NCBI RefSeq assembly: GCF_015704895.1
Contig: NZ_JADQWB010000001.1
Coordinates: 62,001-126,000, forward strand
Reading direction: 5' to 3'
DNA length: 64,000 bases
DNA from: Agrobacterium leguminum
GTDB taxonomy: Bacteria > Pseudomonadota > Alphaproteobacteria > Rhizobiales > Rhizobiaceae
The notes beneath the pieces were generated by a model. The model saw only the letters and a program-made list of their open reading frames with translations. It was not told where the DNA came from and made no database searches. Positions 46,407-56,022 of the stretch are shown here, piece after piece (position 1 is the first letter of the stretch; each line of letters starts with the position of its first letter). The position numbers were made by a program, and so were the translations under genes.

Positions 46407-47525
46407 ATGCGTTCGAGCGGCATGACGATGGCAAATGGTTCTGCGGAAATGGTGGTGGAGGCTGCCCTGCAGAAACAGGAGAAGGACCGCCGCCTGCTGC
46501 GCATCTGGCTGCGCGTCGTGCTCTTCACGCTCTTCTGTCTGGTCCTCGTCGGCGGCGCCACGCGGCTCACCGAATCCGGCCTGTCGATTACCGAATGGAA
46601 GCCGATCCACGGCGCCATTCCGCCGCTCTCCGTCGCCGAATGGGAAGAGGAGTTCCAGCTCTACAAGCGCATTCCCCAATATCAGGAAATCAACAAGGGC
46701 ATGTCGCTCGACGAGTTCAAGACGATTTTCTGGTGGGAATGGGCGCATCGCCTGCTTGCCCGCACCATCGGCGTCATCTTCGCTTTGCCGCTCGCCTTCT
46801 TCTGGCTCACCGGCCGCGTCGAAAAGCGCCTGCGCCTGCCACTGGTCGGTCTTCTGGCGCTTGGCGGCTTTCAGGGCTTCATCGGCTGGTGGATGGTCTC
46901 TTCCGGCCTCGTCAACCGCACGGATGTCTCGCAATATCGCCTTGCCACACATCTGACCATTGCCTGCCTCATCTTTGCGGGCTGCATGTGGATTTTGCGC
47001 GGGCTGTCGCATCATTCCCCCGAGGCCGCCGACGAAAAGACGGGCAGGGGTTTTGCCGCGCTGCTGACGGTGCTCTGTCTCTTCCAGATCTATCTCGGCG
47101 CATTGGTGGCGGGGCTGAATGCCGGCCTTTCCTATAATACCTGGCCACTGATGGACGGCTCGCTGGTGCCGGGCGATCTCTTCCTGCAACAGCCCTGGTG
47201 GATCAACCTCTTCGAGAACCCCAAGACGGTGCAATTCGTCCACCGCCTTGGCGCCTATACGCTGTTTGCCGCCACGCTATGGCATATGGTGTCTATCGCC
47301 CGCGCCTTGCCCAATACACCGCATGCTCGCCGCGCGGTGCTGTTCTTCGTGCTCGTCTCCATTCAGGCGGCGCTCGGCATCACCACGCTTTTGATGCATG
47401 TGGATATTCACGTCGCGCTCGCTCATCAGGGCATGGCGCTGATCGTGCTTGGTTTCGCCGTCGCCCACTGGCGCGGTTTCATCGGCGAATATCCGGCGCC
47501 CGTTGCGGTCGAAGTCAGGGACTAA
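46407..47525 (+). CDS. ctaA: Heme A synthase, Cox15/CtaA family
   Basis: The 372-residue inner-membrane protein turns heme O into heme A for cytochrome oxidase. It has eight membrane segments in two four-helix halves. The histidine ligands are visible in [12 protein letters not shown] and [13 protein letters not shown], along with the family motif [19 protein letters not shown]. The rhizobial form is longer than the Bacillus one. Confidence 0.94.
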   Translation: MRSSGMTMANGSAEMVVEAALQKQEKDRRLLRIWLRVVLFTLFCLVLVGGATRLTESGLSITEWKPIHGAIPPLSVAEWEEEFQLYKRIPQYQEINKGMSLDEFKTIFWWEWAHRLLARTIGVIFALPLAFFWLTGRVEKRLRLPLVGLLALGGFQGFIGWWMVSSGLVNRTDVSQYRLATHLTIACLIFAGCMWILRGLSHHSPEAADEKTGRGFAALLTVLCLFQIYLGALVAGLNAGLSYNTWPLMDGSLVPGDLFLQQPWWINLFENPKTVQFVHRLGAYTLFAATLWHMVSIARALPNTPHARRAVLFFVLVSIQAALGITTLLMHVDIHVALAHQGMALIVLGFAVAHWRGFIGEYPAPVAVEVRD

Positions 47526-47531
47526 GGCGGC

Positions 47532-48377
47532 TTAGAACTGCCCGAGCACCGTTTTGATGGTGGCCGCGACGGCGAGCTCGTTGTCGCGTTCCTCCGCATT
47601 GCCGTCCTCTTCGTGCCACGCGGCAGAAAGGCAGCCATAGGCAAAGGCATATTGCAGCAATAGCCGTTCGTCCCGTTGCAGAGCCTTTGCAAAGATCGCC
47701 GCCATGGAAGCGATGCGCGCCTCGCTGCGGGTGAGGTCGAAACGGTCGAGCGGATTGGAGAACATATTGGCGACATCGAGCGCCGCATCGCCGATCAGGC
47801 CTGCCGGGTCGATGATGATCCAGCCGCGTTCACTGCGCATGATGTTCTCGTGATGCAGGTCGCCGTGCAGCGGCTTCACATCCCGCTGTCGGTCGATCAG
47901 TGCCTGCGCCAGCGTGGCCGCCTCGATATAGGGGCTGTCCACGCCGTCGGTACGGTCCTGTTCGGCCTTGCGGAACAGGCTCTCGAAATAGAGTGGCAGC
48001 GTCAGCAGGCTTGAAGGCGGCTGCTGCTGCGATGGCTGATGATATTTGAGCAGGACATCGGCGGCGATTTCCGTGGTGGCATCGTCGTTGCCGTCGCGAA
48101 ACAGCACGTCGCGCAGGGTCTCCGTGCCGGCATGTTCCATCAGCAGAATATCGTCGGAGCGGTCGAGCAGCTCCACGCAGCCGATGCCGGCGCGCCATTT
48201 AATGAAATCCGCGCCGCGAAGGCTGTCCTTCAATACTTTCTTTTTCAGAACCTTGGCGACGGCAAGGGAACCGTCACCGCGCGTAAGCTCGTAAACCACC
48301 CCGGCCGGCGTATCGGCAATAGATTTCGCGGCCTCGATATTCCACGAGGCCGGAAAAGAGGGTGGGGCAATGTTCAT
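47532..48377 (-). CDS. APH(6)/hydroxyurea-type small-molecule kinase
   Basis: The 281-residue kinase has the aminoglycoside 6-phosphotransferase / hydroxyurea-kinase pattern, with the Brenner motif HGDLHHENIM and the metal motif IIIDPAGLIGDAALD. It may phosphorylate an antibiotic-like or sugar substrate; resistance cannot be concluded. It starts 10 bases after the argC stop, so it ends a minus-strand run from the toxin gene through speB and argC. Confidence 0.85.
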   Translation of the reverse strand: MNIAPPSFPASWNIEAAKSIADTPAGVVYELTRGDGSLAVAKVLKKKVLKDSLRGADFIKWRAGIGCVELLDRSDDILLMEHAGTETLRDVLFRDGNDDATTEIAADVLLKYHQPSQQQPPSSLLTLPLYFESLFRKAEQDRTDGVDSPYIEAATLAQALIDRQRDVKPLHGDLHHENIMRSERGWIIIDPAGLIGDAALDVANMFSNPLDRFDLTRSEARIASMAAIFAKALQRDERLLLQYAFAYGCLSAAWHEEDGNAEERDNELAVAATIKTVLGQF

Positions 48378-48387
48378 GAGAAAAGTC

Positions 48388-49320
48388 TCATGCGGAGAGC
48401 ATTAGTTCCATGTTCTGCACAGCAGCACCGGATGCGCCCTTGCCGAGATTGTCCAGCAACGCGACGAGGTTGATGTGTTCGCCGCCCGGCGTACCGAAGA
48501 CGAAGAGTTTCATCGTGTCCTTGCCTGCCAGTTCCTCGGCGTCAATGCGCGCGAGCCCCTTGCTTTCGGCAAGCGGCACCACATTGACGATGTCCTGTCC
48601 CGCATAATGGGCGGTCAGCGCCGCATGGATCGTTTCGACGGTCGCGCCTTCCTTCAGGTCAGCGGCAAACAGCGGCACCTGCACGATCATGCCCTGGGGG
48701 AAACGCCCGACGGAGGGTGAAAACAGCGGTGCGCGGTCGAGCTGGCCATGAATGGTCATCTCCGGCACATGCTTGTGCTTGAGCGTCAGGCCATAAAGGA
48801 AATTATTGGCGCTGATGGCGTCATCGCGGCTCTGGTCTTCCATCTGGGCGATCATCTGCTTGCCGCCGCCGGTGTAGCCGGAAACCGCATTGACGCTGAC
48901 CGGATAACCGTCCGGCAGCAGGCCTGCGGCGCGCAACGGGCGCAGAAGCGCGATCGCGCCGGTCGGGTAGCAGCCCGGATTGGCGACGAGACGGGCGGAA
49001 CGAACCTTCTCGCCCTGTTCCTTGTCCATTTCGGCAAAGCCATAGGCCCAGTCCTGATGGACGCGATAGGCGGTCGAGGTATCGATGATGCGGACATTGT
49101 TATTGCCGGCCACCATCGAGACCGCTTCCCGGGAAGCATCGTCCGGCAGGCAGAGGATCGAAATGTCGGCATTGTTGAGCATATCCTCGCGCATCGCGGC
49201 ATTGCGGCGCTCGGCCTCGGGTATGGACAGCAGCTCGATATCGCGGCGACCGGCAAGGCGCGTGCGGATCTGCAGACCCGTGGTGCCGTGTTCGCCATCG
49301 ATGAAGATCTTCGCTGTCAT
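48388..49320 (-). CDS. argC: N-acetyl-gamma-glutamyl-phosphate reductase
   Basis: The 310-residue enzyme reduces N-acetyl-glutamyl phosphate in arginine synthesis. It has an N-terminal NADPH loop ([14 protein letters not shown]) and the catalytic cysteine in [10 protein letters not shown]. The length and motifs are of the short type 2 ArgC. I start it at the ATG at 49320; the frame is open much further upstream but that part is non-coding. It lies 70 bases after speB. Confidence 0.94.
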   Translation of the reverse strand: MTAKIFIDGEHGTTGLQIRTRLAGRRDIELLSIPEAERRNAAMREDMLNNADISILCLPDDASREAVSMVAGNNNVRIIDTSTAYRVHQDWAYGFAEMDKEQGEKVRSARLVANPGCYPTGAIALLRPLRAAGLLPDGYPVSVNAVSGYTGGGKQMIAQMEDQSRDDAISANNFLYGLTLKHKHVPEMTIHGQLDRAPLFSPSVGRFPQGMIVQVPLFAADLKEGATVETIHAALTAHYAGQDIVNVVPLAESKGLARIDAEELAGKDTMKLFVFGTPGGEHINLVALLDNLGKGASGAAVQNMELMLSA

Positions 49321-49390
49321 GTCCTTGTCCTGACTTTTCAAAGGGTTGCGAGGGTAATCGGAATCAGTGTGGCAAGCGCCGGTTTCTTTA

Positions 49391-50344
49391 TCAACCGGCC
49401 TTGGCCAGCCGTTCGGCGCGCAGGCCAAGCATATACATTGCAACGGTGGCTCCGGCAATGGCGGTAATATCGGCATGGTCGTATGCGGGCGCGACTTCCA
49501 CCACGTCCGAGCCGCGAATATCGAGCTGGCCAAGCCCGCGCAGAACGGAGAGAATTTTAGCGCTGGTCGGCCCGCCGGCCACCGGCGTTCCGGTTCCCGG
49601 CGCAAAGGCGGGATCGAGGCAGTCGATATCGAAGGTCAGATAGGCGGGTATGCCGGCCGTGTGCTTGACGATCAGCGAAGCGATATCGCCTGCCCGCATT
49701 TCCTCCACCTCGTAACCGTGGAGGATGCGCATGCCGAAATCGTCAGGCGCGTGGGTGCGGATGCCGATCTGGATGGAGCGGTCGGGGTCGATCAGACCAT
49801 CGCGCACGGCGCGCGCCACGAAGGAGCCGTGGTCGATGCGCTTGCCGTCATCGAACCAGGTGTCCTGATGCGCATCGAACTGCACCAGCGCCAGCGGCCC
49901 ATGCTTGGCCACATGCGCCTTCAAAAGCGGCCAGGTAATGAAGTGATCGCCGCCGAGCGTTAGCAGGTAATCCGTCTTGGAGATGATCCGGCGCGCTTCC
50001 TTTTCGATCGTATCAGGCGTTTTCCAGTGATTGCCATAGTCGAGCAGACAGTCACCATAGTCGATGGTCGGCATATGGGCGAAAAGATCGCGCGCGAAGG
50101 GATATTGCGGATCGTTGTCGAAGATCGCCGAGGCGCGGCGGATCGCCTGCGGCCCGAAACGGGCGCCCGGCCGGTTGGAGGTGGCCGCGTCGAAGGGAAT
50201 GCCCCAGATGGCCGTGGATACGCCCTTGAGGTTCTTGGTATATTTGCGCCGCATGAAGGAGAGGACGCCCGCATGGGTCGGGTCGGTGGCGGCCGATGTC
50301 AGCGTCGTTGCGGTGAAGGCATGGTCGATGGTTTTGTTGGGCAT
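49391..50344 (-). CDS. speB: Agmatinase
   Basis: The 317-residue enzyme hydrolyses agmatine to putrescine and urea. The binuclear manganese site is seen in [19 protein letters not shown] and [18 protein letters not shown]. Its ATG overlaps the stop of the antitoxin gene by one base (TAATG), so it may be translated by coupling to that gene. In rhizobia the argC-speB pair normally sits next to rpsI. Confidence 0.92.
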   Translation of the reverse strand: MPNKTIDHAFTATTLTSAATDPTHAGVLSFMRRKYTKNLKGVSTAIWGIPFDAATSNRPGARFGPQAIRRASAIFDNDPQYPFARDLFAHMPTIDYGDCLLDYGNHWKTPDTIEKEARRIISKTDYLLTLGGDHFITWPLLKAHVAKHGPLALVQFDAHQDTWFDDGKRIDHGSFVARAVRDGLIDPDRSIQIGIRTHAPDDFGMRILHGYEVEEMRAGDIASLIVKHTAGIPAYLTFDIDCLDPAFAPGTGTPVAGGPTSAKILSVLRGLGQLDIRGSDVVEVAPAYDHADITAIAGATVAMYMLGLRAERLAKAG

Positions 50345-50676
50345 TATTTATCCGCCTTTTCTGCAAGATCGGCGAAGTTGCGAATTTTGATCGCGCGGCC
50401 GTCGAAGCGCGCGACGATTTCAAGTTCGCCGCCCATCGCCTCGATGAACCGGCGTAAGGTACCAACATACATATCAGCGCGCTTTTCCAGTTTTGCGACG
50501 GAGCTTTGGCCGATATCCAGTGCCTGCGCTATTTCGTCCTGCGAGAGTTTCAGCGCCCTGCGAACATCCGCAAGGTTCATTTCTTCTTCCAGACGATCTG
50601 CTTCGGCTTTCGACTTAACACGCGCGTCGTCCGACATCCGGTTGCGCAACCGCGCAAAACTGTGCCTACCGCTCAT
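50344..50676 (-). CDS. Antitoxin, Xre-type helix-turn-helix (HigA-like)
   Basis: The 110-residue protein has a central Xre HTH (NLADVRRALKLSQDEIAQALDIGQSSVAKLEKRADMY). It follows the toxin gene, and its start (50676) overlaps the toxin stop by 11 bases, the HigBA order. It should neutralise the toxin and repress the operon through the palindrome at 51040-51061. The ATG has AAGGAGA upstream. Confidence 0.87.
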   Translation of the reverse strand: MSGRHSFARLRNRMSDDARVKSKAEADRLEEEMNLADVRRALKLSQDEIAQALDIGQSSVAKLEKRADMYVGTLRRFIEAMGGELEIVARFDGRAIKIRNFADLAEKADK

Positions 50677-51031
50677 TGTGTTTCTCCTTTTCAAGCTCGG
50701 CCAGATGCTCGTCATAAAGGTCGTCGGCAATCGGTATCATGCGGTCATAAAACCGTTTGTCTCCCGTCTTGTCGCCGCCAATCAAGAGGATCGCCATTCG
50801 ACGGGGATCGAAGGCATAAAAAATCCGCAACGGCTTTCCGCTACTTTGGATTCGCAATTCGCGCATATGCGCGTGACGCGATCCATGAATGCCGCTCGAA
50901 TAGGGGAACGGCAGGCGAGGGCCGCGTTCTTCCAGTTTCTGAACATGGGCGTCGATGCTGATGTGTTCGCTTTCTTCAAGCGTTTCCCACCATGTTCCGA
51001 ATTCGTCCGTATACTCGACGACATAATTCAT
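50666..51031 (-). CDS. RelE/HigB-type (Gp49-like) mRNA interferase toxin
   Basis: The 121-residue protein fits the HigB/phage Gp49-like group (VVEYTDEFGTWWETLEE, MRELRIQSSGKPLRIFYAFDPRRMAILLIGGDKTGDKRFYDRMI). Basic residues in the last strand are the usual active-site type. Toxin-first order and overlap with the Xre gene support a HigBA-like module. The start is 9 bases after the perfect palindrome that probably controls it. Confidence 0.85.
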   Translation of the reverse strand: MNYVVEYTDEFGTWWETLEESEHISIDAHVQKLEERGPRLPFPYSSGIHGSRHAHMRELRIQSSGKPLRIFYAFDPRRMAILLIGGDKTGDKRFYDRMIPIADDLYDEHLAELEKEKHNER

Positions 51032-51039
51032 GAGGCAAT

Positions 51040-51061
51040 ATTATTCCCTTGAGGGAATAAT
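51040..51061. promoter_or_regulatory. 22-bp palindromic operator of the toxin-antitoxin module
   Basis: ATTATTCCCT-TG-AGGGAATAAT is a perfect 10-bp inverted repeat around TG, ending 9 bp upstream of the toxin ATG on the minus strand. Antitoxin-DNA autoregulation typically uses such a site. No other copy is visible in the window. Confidence 0.75.
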
Positions 51062-51079
51062 TCAAGATGCCGTCGGGGA

Positions 51080-51114
51080 CAAAATAAAAAAAGGCGGAGC
51101 CGAAGCCCCGCCTT
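51080..51114 (-). terminator. Terminator of the rplM-rpsI operon
   Basis: On the minus strand AAGGCGGGGC-TTCG-GCTCCGCCTT (10 bp, one G-U pair) is followed by a run of seven T. It separates the ribosomal operon from the toxin-antitoxin promoter. Confidence 0.87.
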
Positions 51115-51147
51115 TCGAAGTTCTGAACGAACCGTTCGTAGAAGCGA

Positions 51148-51615
51148 TTAGCGCTTCGAGAACTGGAACGAACGGCGGGCCTTGGCCTTACCGTACTTCT
51201 TACGCTCGACAACGCGGCTGTCGCGGGTCAGGAAGCCACCCTTCTTCAGAACGGAGCGCAGGCCCGGTTCGAAGTAGGTGAGGGCCTTGGACAGACCGTG
51301 ACGAACGGCGCCGGCCTGACCGGACAGACCACCACCGGCAACGGTGGCGATGATGTCGAACTGACCCGTGCGGGCAGCGGCGACGATCGGCTGCTGAAGG
51401 ATCATCTGCAGAACCGGACGTGCGAAATACGTGGTGAAATCGCGGCCGTTGATGATGATCTTGCCAGAACCGGCCTTGACCCATACGCGGGCTACGGCGT
51501 TCTTGCGCTTGCCGGTCGCGTAGGAGCGGCCGAGGGTGTCAACCTTGCGGACATGCACGGGAGCCGAAGCTTCCGATGCCGGGGCGAGGTCTTTCAGAGA
51601 GGAAAGATCGGCCAT
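51148..51615 (-). CDS. rpsI: 30S ribosomal protein S9
   Basis: The 155-residue protein has the S9 core ([22 protein letters not shown]) and the C-terminal basic tail ending RRSFQFSKR, which reaches the ribosomal P site. The N-terminus is extended, as in other Alphaproteobacteria. It follows rplM after 2 bases, the conserved L13-S9 pair. Confidence 0.97.
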   Translation of the reverse strand: MADLSSLKDLAPASEASAPVHVRKVDTLGRSYATGKRKNAVARVWVKAGSGKIIINGRDFTTYFARPVLQMILQQPIVAAARTGQFDIIATVAGGGLSGQAGAVRHGLSKALTYFEPGLRSVLKKGGFLTRDSRVVERKKYGKAKARRSFQFSKR

Positions 51616-51617
51616 TA

Positions 51618-52082
51618 TCAGGCGCTCCTTACGTTCTTCTTGTTAAGCGCGGCCACGTCGAGAACGGTGGGCTGCTGTGCTTCGTGCGGATGGTTCGAGC
51701 CGGCGTAAACGCGCAGGTTCTTCATCTGGCGACGGCCGAGCGGACCGCGCGGGATCATGCGCTCGATGGCCTTTTCAACGACGCGCTCCGGGAAGCGGCC
51801 TTCGATGATCTGGCGAGCCGTACGCTCCTTGATGCCACCCGGGTGACCGGTGTGCCAGTAGTACTTCTTGTCGGAGTACTTGTTGCCGGTGAAGGCAACC
51901 TTTTCCGCGTTGATAACGATGACGTTGTCGCCATCATCAACGTGGGGGGTGTAGGTAGCCTTGTGCTTGCCGCGCAGGCGGGTTGCAACGATGGTGGCGA
52001 GGCGACCAACAACGAGGCCTTCGGCGTCGATGATGACCCACTTCTTCTCCACCTCAGCGGGCTTCTGAACGAAAGTAGACAT
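51618..52082 (-). CDS. rplM: 50S ribosomal protein L13
   Basis: The 154-residue protein shows the L13 signature ([25 protein letters not shown]) and [15 protein letters not shown]. Start is the ATG at 52082 rather than a GTG three codons earlier. About 250 bases without a gene lie upstream; a short stem (CTCTT/AAGAG) near 52112-52128 might be part of a leader, but it is weak. Confidence 0.97.
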   Translation of the reverse strand: MSTFVQKPAEVEKKWVIIDAEGLVVGRLATIVATRLRGKHKATYTPHVDDGDNVIVINAEKVAFTGNKYSDKKYYWHTGHPGGIKERTARQIIEGRFPERVVEKAIERMIPRGPLGRRQMKNLRVYAGSNHPHEAQQPTVLDVAALNKKNVRSA

Positions 52083-52299
52083 GGATTTCACTTTCTAACG
52101 TGGACCCGTCATCCTCTTTTAAATAAGAGCATACGGGCGTTTCTTGTTGCTTGGTTTGATTGCCGCTAGGGGCAACCGCAAATGACCCTATTCCGGCTGG
52201 AATCCGATCTGGCGCGCTTATACGGTGCGCGAGCGAAAGCGTCAATATGACGGATTCTGGAGGTCGTAAAAATAAGATAGTAAAAACAATGGTTTGATA

Positions 52300-52321
52300 A
52301 TGGGGTATTATTTTACCCCAT
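52300..52321 (-). terminator. Inverted repeat after the DMT transporter gene
   Basis: ATGGGGTA-TTATTT-TACCCCAT forms an 8-bp stem 15 bases after the transporter stop on the minus strand. No T-run follows immediately, so this is a likely but not certain terminator. Confidence 0.55.
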
Positions 52322-52335
52322 CAAACGGTCCCGTT

Positions 52336-53172
52336 TTACCCCAGTCGCATCACCAGAACGCCCGCTGCAATGATGCCTCCGGCAAGATAACGCCAGATGC
52401 TGGCGCGTTCTTTCAGGATCACCACGGAGATCACCAGCGCAAAGAGAATGGAGGTTTCCCGGAGTGCCGCGACGACGGCGACGGGTGCCTTGGTCATGGC
52501 GTAGAGCGCCAGCCCATAGGAGAGAATGGAGCCGCCGCCGCCGATCAGGCCGCGCCACCAGTTGCGCCGGACATGGTCCGCGACCGGGCCCACACCGCGC
52601 TGGTAAAAGGCGAAGCCGAAAAGCAGCACGGGCGGCAGAAGCGACATCCACAGCGTATAGGAGATGGCGTTGCCGGAAAGCCTTGCACCGACACCGTCGA
52701 CGAAGGTGTAGGATGCGATCACGAAGGCGTTGAGCAGGGCGACCGTGATCGCCTTTCCGCCACCGCGCCGCGCCTCGAAAGCGAGCGTCAGGATGCCGCC
52801 GGAGATGACGGCGATGCCGGCAAGGGCCAGCGGGCTTAAAATCTCGCTCAGGAACAGGCTGCTCGTCGCCGCGACGATCAGGGGCGCCACGCCGCGCATG
52901 ACGGGGTAGACAAGGCCGATGTCGCCGATCGTATAGGCGGCGGCGACAAGCCGGAAATAGGCGAATTGCAGAACGGCCGAAGCGATCAGGAAGGGAATGG
53001 CGACCGGCGCGGGAAACGGCAGGAAAGGCAGAAACGGCAGCGAACAGGCCGCAGCGCCCGCCGCGATCAGCGAGGCGTCCAGCGATTTGTCGGATCCGGC
53101 CTTGACCAGCGCATTCCATCCGGCATGCAGCATCGCGCCCAGGAGCACCAGAAGAAGAATGTCAAACGTCAC
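52336..53172 (-). CDS. EamA/DMT-family membrane transporter
   Basis: The 278-residue protein has ten membrane segments in two EamA repeats (VTFDILLLVLLGAMLHAGWN, then GFAFYQ... and LKERASIWRYLAGGIIAAGVLVM). Drug/metabolite exporters of this type move amino acids, purines or drugs. The start is GTG at 53172. It is upstream of rplM on the same strand but separated by a terminator-like repeat. Confidence 0.85.
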   Translation of the reverse strand: MTFDILLLVLLGAMLHAGWNALVKAGSDKSLDASLIAAGAAACSLPFLPFLPFPAPVAIPFLIASAVLQFAYFRLVAAAYTIGDIGLVYPVMRGVAPLIVAATSSLFLSEILSPLALAGIAVISGGILTLAFEARRGGGKAITVALLNAFVIASYTFVDGVGARLSGNAISYTLWMSLLPPVLLFGFAFYQRGVGPVADHVRRNWWRGLIGGGGSILSYGLALYAMTKAPVAVVAALRETSILFALVISVVILKERASIWRYLAGGIIAAGVLVMRLG

Positions 53173-53662
53173 AATAGAGACTCGCTCGCGGGCTACTTTG
53201 GGCAACCTACAGCATCGGCTTGAAAACCGGAATCGATTTTCGGTACGGGCAGCAAGCCTTTCCCGATTGTTCGAGCACGCGTTTTGCACCCGTGGAACCA
53301 CCCGCAAACGGCCTGTGAACGCAGCGAATACTGCAACGCGCGTAAAATTTATGCTTTGTGCATGTCATGGCGGCGGGGAATGATTTTGCGCCGGGACGAT
53401 ATGACGTTCTGCTCATGATTTCATCCGTCAGATGGACGCGTGAGCGTCCGACGCACAGCTTATGGTTTCGCCTCACGACGAATTTTCGCTAAAAATACTA
53501 CCAAATTTGTCAAATATTAGTGCCCAGTGCGCCGTGGCGCTTCGGGCGCAAGATGTATCAATCGGGCGAAGGCATGCATGAAAAGAAATTTCATATCTTT
53601 CACGGATGGGCAACTGTAACGTTGCAGATTTGTATATAGATTGATTTGCAGAATAACTTTCT

Positions 53663-53686
53663 GAAAATTAGATATCTCTAATTTTC
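53663..53686. repeat. Perfect AT-rich inverted repeat
   Basis: GAAAATTAGA-TATC-TCTAATTTTC has perfect 10-bp arms around 4 bases. It may be a protein-binding site or a cruciform; it is not followed by a T-run. Confidence 0.6.
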
Positions 53687-53856
53687 CTGTGAACGGAATG
53701 AAAACAAACAGGAGACGAAGAGCGCATGAATTGCACGCTAATGTTGTTTGAGCCCTTATTTGCGGCAATTCGCGTCATTTTGAAAACTGGACAAAAATAG
53801 TCAGTACAACCGGCATTCCGGCGTTTGGTGAAATCATTTTGCGTGGGCGAAAACGC

Positions 53857-53894
53857 GCCGCTACGCGACGGGGTTTCTGCCGTAGCGGCAATTT
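53857..53894 (+). terminator. Stem-loop with T-run in the gene-poor stretch
   Basis: GCCGCTACG and CGTAGCGGC form a 9-bp stem with a 15-base loop, followed by AATTTTT. It resembles a terminator of an unseen short transcript or a leader hairpin. Confidence 0.55.
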
Positions 53895-54078
53895 TTCAGC
53901 CGGGCAGGGGTTCAAGAGAGCGAAGAACCTTCCTAGATGGAAGGGCGGCCGCAACCGGTAGCGTCAGGGATGTGTCGGTGGAATTATGCAGGAGACGCTA
54001 TGCTCGCGGCGCTTTCGAATGGCGCAGCTGCATTGGTATTCTTCAAACCATGCGACGCTCCAGAAGGGATAAGTTGAC

Positions 54079-54513
54079 ATGCAGCATGATAGTTACGAGC
54101 CCGACTACCTCAGAAAAATTCTGACCGATGTCAAAACCATCGCCCTGCTCGGTGCTTCGCCCAATCCGGACAGGCCGAGCCACGGCGTCATGCGCTTCCT
54201 GCTTTCCAGGGGGTATCGTGTGTTTCCGGTCAATCCCGGCCAGGCAGGCAAGGAGATATTGGGGCAGAAGGTCTATGCCAAACTCGCCGATATTCCCGAG
54301 CCGGTGGACATGATCGACGTTTTCCGGGCGCCGGAATATTTGTCGGCAATCGTCGAGGAGGCGATATTGCTGCCGGAGCGGCCATCGGTGATCTGGGGCC
54401 AGCTTTCCGTTCGCGATGACAATGCCGCCGCCAAGGCGGAAGCCTACGGTATGGAAGTCGTGATGGACCGTTGTCCTGCAATTGAGTATCCGCGTCTCAA
54501 TATTGTGCGATAG
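54079..54513 (+). CDS. CoA-binding protein, YccU type
   Basis: The 144-residue protein is a Rossmann-like CoA-binding domain (TIALLGASPNPDRPSHGVMRFL, RGYRVFPVNPG, DVFRAPEYLSAIVEEA, MDRCPAIEYPRL). Stand-alone proteins of this type bind CoA but their role is unknown. It lies 74 bases before metY on the same strand and may be co-transcribed with it. Confidence 0.88.
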   Translation: MQHDSYEPDYLRKILTDVKTIALLGASPNPDRPSHGVMRFLLSRGYRVFPVNPGQAGKEILGQKVYAKLADIPEPVDMIDVFRAPEYLSAIVEEAILLPERPSVIWGQLSVRDDNAAAKAEAYGMEVVMDRCPAIEYPRLNIVR

Positions 54514-54587
54514 TTGGTACGGATCGGACTTATCATTTGGCGGCAAGGCATTATGATCCCTCCGAAATTCCAATTGGAGGAAACATC

Positions 54588-55871
54588 ATGCCGAGCAGCA
54601 ATCCCGGGTTTTCGACGCTGGCCGTTCATGCGGGCGCGCAACCGGATCCGACCACCGGCGCGCGTGCCACACCCATTTATCAGACCACGGCCTATGCTTT
54701 CCGCGACGCCGATCACGCCGCCGCCCTGTTCGGACTGAAAGAGTTCGGCAATATCTACACCCGCATCATGAACCCCACCCAGGCGGTTCTGGAAGAGCGC
54801 GTGGCAGCACTTGAGGGCGGTACGGCCGCACTTGCCGTCGCGTCCGGCCATGCCGCGCAATTGCTGGTCTTCCATACGCTGCTGCAATCCGGTGACAATT
54901 TCGTCGCCGCCCGCCAGCTCTATGGCGGCTCGATCAACCAGTTCGGCCATGCCTTCAAGGGCTTCGACTGGCAGGTCCGCTGGGCCGACGCCACCGATCC
55001 GGCCAGCTTCGAGGCGCAGATCGATGAGCGCACGCGTGCCGTCTTCATCGAAAGCCTTGCCAATCCGGGCGGTACTTTCGTGGATATCGCCGCAATCGCC
55101 GAGGTCGCCCACCGGCATGGCCTGCCGCTGATCGTCGACAATACCATGGCGAGCCCCTATCTCTTGCGGCCGCTGGAACACGGTGCGGATATCGTGCTGC
55201 ATTCGCTGACGAAATTCCTCGGCGGCCACGGCAACTCCATGGGCGGCATCATTGTGGACGGTGGAACCTTCGACTGGTCTGCGACGGACCGATATCCGGC
55301 GCTGTCACAGCCCCGGCCGGAATATTCCGGCGTCGTGCTGCACCAGACCTTCGGCAATTTCGCCTTCGCCATCGCCTGCCGTGTGCTGGGCTTGCGTGAC
55401 CTCGGCCCGGCGATCTCGCCCTTCAACGCTTTCCTCATCCTGACCGGCATCGAGACGCTGCCGCTGCGCGTTCAGCGCCATTCCGACAATGCGCTTGCCG
55501 TCGCGAAATGGCTGAAGGCGCATCCCAAGGTCGGCTGGGTGCATTATGCGGGGCTGGAAGACAGCGACAACCACGCTATCCAGCAGCATTATTCGCCAAA
55601 GGGGGCGGGCTCCGTCTTCACCTTCGGCGTTAGGGGCGGTTATGCGGCCGGCAAGGCGCTGGTGGAAGGGCTGCAGCTCTTCTCCCATCTCGCCAATATC
55701 GGTGACACGCGCTCTCTCGTCATCCACCCGGCCTCCACCACCCATGCGCAGCTGACGCCGGAACAGCAGACGGCCGCCGGCGCCGGGCCGGATGTGGTTC
55801 GCCTGTCGGTCGGCATCGAGGACGTCAAGGACATCATCGCCGATCTCGAGCAATCGCTCGCCAAGGTCTGA
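54588..55871 (+). CDS. metY: O-acetylhomoserine sulfhydrylase
   Basis: The 427-residue PLP enzyme makes homocysteine from O-acetylhomoserine and sulfide. The Cys/Met-metabolism fold shows the PLP lysine in [16 protein letters not shown] and the sequence [15 protein letters not shown]. The ATG at 54588 is preceded by TTGGAGG. It is about 430 residues, the size of MetY rather than of the shorter MetZ or MetB. I looked for a SAM-II-type riboswitch upstream and did not find one. Confidence 0.88.
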   Translation: MPSSNPGFSTLAVHAGAQPDPTTGARATPIYQTTAYAFRDADHAAALFGLKEFGNIYTRIMNPTQAVLEERVAALEGGTAALAVASGHAAQLLVFHTLLQSGDNFVAARQLYGGSINQFGHAFKGFDWQVRWADATDPASFEAQIDERTRAVFIESLANPGGTFVDIAAIAEVAHRHGLPLIVDNTMASPYLLRPLEHGADIVLHSLTKFLGGHGNSMGGIIVDGGTFDWSATDRYPALSQPRPEYSGVVLHQTFGNFAFAIACRVLGLRDLGPAISPFNAFLILTGIETLPLRVQRHSDNALAVAKWLKAHPKVGWVHYAGLEDSDNHAIQQHYSPKGAGSVFTFGVRGGYAAGKALVEGLQLFSHLANIGDTRSLVIHPASTTHAQLTPEQQTAAGAGPDVVRLSVGIEDVKDIIADLEQSLAKV

Positions 55872-56022
55872 TGTCGTGGCTCACGCGAGTTTGGTGCCCG
55901 CGTGACCCCCAGTGATATTTAAGTGTGATTGAGCGGCCGCCGGAAAACCATGGGACAATGTGTTTTCGGCGGCAGCGGATTTGCGTGTTGCGGCGAGGTC
56001 CACTCGCTCGGCTGCATTCAGC

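Larger units (their letters stand above)
53173..54078. other. Gene-poor, AT-rich intergenic stretch of 0.9 kb
   Basis: No reading frame here has coding character. The middle (53480-53770) is far richer in A+T than the rest of the window. It contains the perfect inverted repeat at 53663-53686 and, near the downstream gene, a second stem-loop at 53857-53889 followed by TTTTT. Part could encode a small RNA or a long leader of the gene at 54079. I recognise no riboswitch or known RNA family in it. Confidence 0.5.

Noticed and set aside
47532-48377. Streptomycin resistance gene
   Set aside because: The kinase motifs fit APH(6)/hydroxyurea kinases, but chromosomal relatives often have other substrates, so resistance is not claimed.
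53825-54124. 99-codon frame before the CoA-binding gene
   Set aside because: It has no ribosome site, no family resemblance, overlaps the real start and runs through a stem-loop.
54514-54587. SAM-II or other methionine riboswitch before metY
   Set aside because: I looked for the conserved SAM-II core and stems; the 74 bases between the two genes do not fit. Only a ribosome site is visible.
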